From contig JAJDXS010000023.1 of NCBI GenBank assembly GCA_022823145.1, positions 62,001-126,000 on the forward strand: 64,000 nucleotides of DNA, written 5' to 3'. Each line of letters opens with the position of its first letter. Within the stretch, counting starts at the first letter, position 1. Positions 62,740 to 64,000 of the stretch are shown one piece after another. The DNA is from Gemmatimonadota bacterium (GTDB taxonomy: Bacteria > Gemmatimonadota > Gemmatimonadetes > Longimicrobiales > Gaopeijiaceae). Below the pieces are notes generated by a model. The model worked only from the letters and a program-made list of their open reading frames with translations, made no database searches and was not told the DNA's origin. A program made the translations under genes and the position numbers.

Positions 62740-64000
62740 ATGATGTACCGGGCAGGCGTGCTGTTCGCCATGCTCCTCTGCGGCGCATGCGCGCGGAGCG
62801 GCGAGACGGCCGATCTCATCATCGTCGGCGGGATCGTTGTGGACGGCTCCGGGGACCCGCCCCGTACCGGCACGGTCGTGATCGCGGGGAACAGCATCGT
62901 CACGGTGGGCGGCGCCGCGGCCGATGGCGGAGGCGCGCAGGCGGCAGATACGATCGACGCAAGCGGCCTGGTGGTCGCCCCCGGCTTCATCGATGTCCAC
63001 AACCACACACCGCCGGCGATCGCGCTGCCAGGCAACAACCTCAACGAGGGCTTCATCCGGCAGGGCGTCACGACCGTCTTCGGAGGTCCGGACGGTGCGT
63101 TTGCGCCGGCGAACATTCGCCGTTTCTCGGAGCTGTACGCGGCGCAGGGCATCGGGACCAACGTTGCGTTCTACGTCGGGCACAACGGGATCCGCAACGA
63201 GGTCCTGGGCGAGGACCAGCGGCGGGCCCCGACCACCGAAGAGTTGGAGACGATGCGGGCGCTGGTGCGCGAGGGCATGGAACTGGGCGCATTCGGCCTT
63301 TCGACCGGCCTGATGTACGAGCCCGGCATGTTCGCCGAGACGGCCGAGGTGATCGCGCTGGCGATGGAAGCCGCGGAGTACGGCGGCGTGTACGACTCGC
63401 ACGTGCGCAATCCGGTGCATGACTTCGTTGGATCGGATCGCGAAGTCGTGGAGATCGCGGAGACGGCCGGGTTGCCGGGCAAGATCGGCCACCTCAAGGC
63501 GGTGGGCCTGCACAACGAGGGTGTGATCGCCGACATCGTAGAGCTGGTGGAGGACGCGCGGGAACGGGGGGTCGTGATCGCGTCGGACCAGTACCCCTAC
63601 GACGGCGCCGCGACCGCCAGCCTGACCGGTATCGTGGTGGCGCCGCCGGATCTGGAGGGGCTGGACGCCTTCCGGCAGATGCAGCGGCAGGGGCGCACCG
63701 ACGCGGCAATGACGCAGCTCAAGGCGGCGCTGGCGGATCCGGGTTCGAGGGCCCGTCTGAAGGAAGCCAGCGAGAACGGGGTGGACGGCGGCTTCGCTTG
63801 GCTGCGAGCGACAGGGTACACGAGCATGCGGATTACCAGTTCGGCGGACTATCCCGAACTCGTGGGGCTCTACCTGTCGGAGATCGCCGAGCAGCGCGAC
63901 CAGGACCCCTTCGACGCGGTTGCGGACCTGATCATCGGCTCGTCCCGACCCGTGAACCTGACCCTCGGCGCGATCAGGGAGCACGACGTCCGGCGTCTGA
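62740..64000 (+). CDS. D-aminoacylase-like amidohydrolase lipoprotein (partial, runs off the window)
   Basis: The first 420 residues of an amidohydrolase related to the gene at 23.3 kb. MYRAGVLFAMLLCGAC looks like a lipoprotein signal. VVAPGFIDVHNHTPPAIAL holds the HxH metal pair, and SHVRNPVHDF, KIGHLKAVGLHNEG and ASDQYPYDGAATA follow. As in the other copy, the metal-binding Cys of true D-aminoacylases (GNCG) is missing (FGGPDG). The stop lies beyond 64000. Likely transcribed with the VOC gene. Confidence 0.88.
   Translation, partial: MMYRAGVLFAMLLCGACARSGETADLIIVGGIVVDGSGDPPRTGTVVIAGNSIVTVGGAAADGGGAQAADTIDASGLVVAPGFIDVHNHTPPAIALPGNNLNEGFIRQGVTTVFGGPDGAFAPANIRRFSELYAAQGIGTNVAFYVGHNGIRNEVLGEDQRRAPTTEELETMRALVREGMELGAFGLSTGLMYEPGMFAETAEVIALAMEAAEYGGVYDSHVRNPVHDFVGSDREVVEIAETAGLPGKIGHLKAVGLHNEGVIADIVELVEDARERGVVIASDQYPYDGAATASLTGIVVAPPDLEGLDAFRQMQRQGRTDAAMTQLKAALADPGSRARLKEASENGVDGGFAWLRATGYTSMRITSSADYPELVGLYLSEIAEQRDQDPFDAVADLIIGSSRPVNLTLGAIREHDVRRL

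Overview
High-GC bacterial DNA with about 55 densely packed genes on both strands and no rRNA or tRNA genes that I can recognise. The gene mix suggests Gemmatimonadota or a close relative: PadR regulators paired with membrane 'permease prefix' proteins, a beta-propeller lipoprotein module, several secreted amidohydrolases, an S9 peptidase, MacB/FtsX-type permeases and Tat-exported enzymes. That placement is inference from gene content. No marker gene is present.

Layout. 1-5.3 kb (minus): Na+-coupled transporter, homocysteine methyltransferase, two FtsX permeases and an ABC ATPase cut by the window edge, in one overlapping run. 5.4-12.3 kb: Tat-exported gamma-glutamyltransferase-like protein, small outer-membrane-like protein, metallo-beta-lactamase-fold hydrolase, orphan GroES, amidohydrolase, degenerate M19 dipeptidase, and a VapBC-type pair. 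12.4-23.3 kb: sugar aminotransferase, FtsX permease, alkylation-repair pair (MGMT, AlkA), FabV with an NhaC-type antiporter, aldo/keto reductase, Fpg-like glycosylase, TonB-like anchor, exonuclease III. 23.3-33.5 kb: D-aminoacylase-like amidohydrolase, S9 peptidase, AAA ATPase, PadR with a repeated operator-like site, LVIVD propeller protein, M20 peptidase, lipoprotein, NudC.

33.9-40.9 kb (plus) is a tight four-gene operon: a four-cluster ferredoxin fused to an NrfD membrane subunit, a molybdopterin oxidoreductase, a TorD-type chaperone and a SulP transporter. Neither redox subunit has a Tat signal, so the catalytic subunit should face the cytoplasm. With SulP beside it, a sulfur oxyanion role such as sulfite oxidation is a reasonable hypothesis. 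44.1-45.9 kb holds a cobalt-type nitrile hydratase operon whose alpha subunit starts with a Tat-like signal and a long His-rich stretch, which is unusual for a normally cytoplasmic enzyme.

46-54 kb carries a coiled-coil protein with 33-bp tandem repeats, DUF423, a second gamma-glutamyltransferase, a DDAH-like hydrolase, and a PadR / membrane protein / giant fusion operon (ExbB-like channel, beta-propeller, sulfatase-modifying-factor domain in one protein). 54-64 kb: M20 peptidase, PPK2, SixA-like phosphatase, serine hydrolase, cytochrome P450, TPR protein, VOC protein and a second D-aminoacylase-like protein cut by the window end.

A family of intergenic repeats is present: a 250-bp MITE-like inverted repeat next to PPK2, a degenerate relative before the P450, and a related core before nudC. 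A motif inside it recurs upstream of a cupin gene. Eight gene pairs overlap by exactly 4 bp (ATGA or GTGA), indicating widespread translational coupling.
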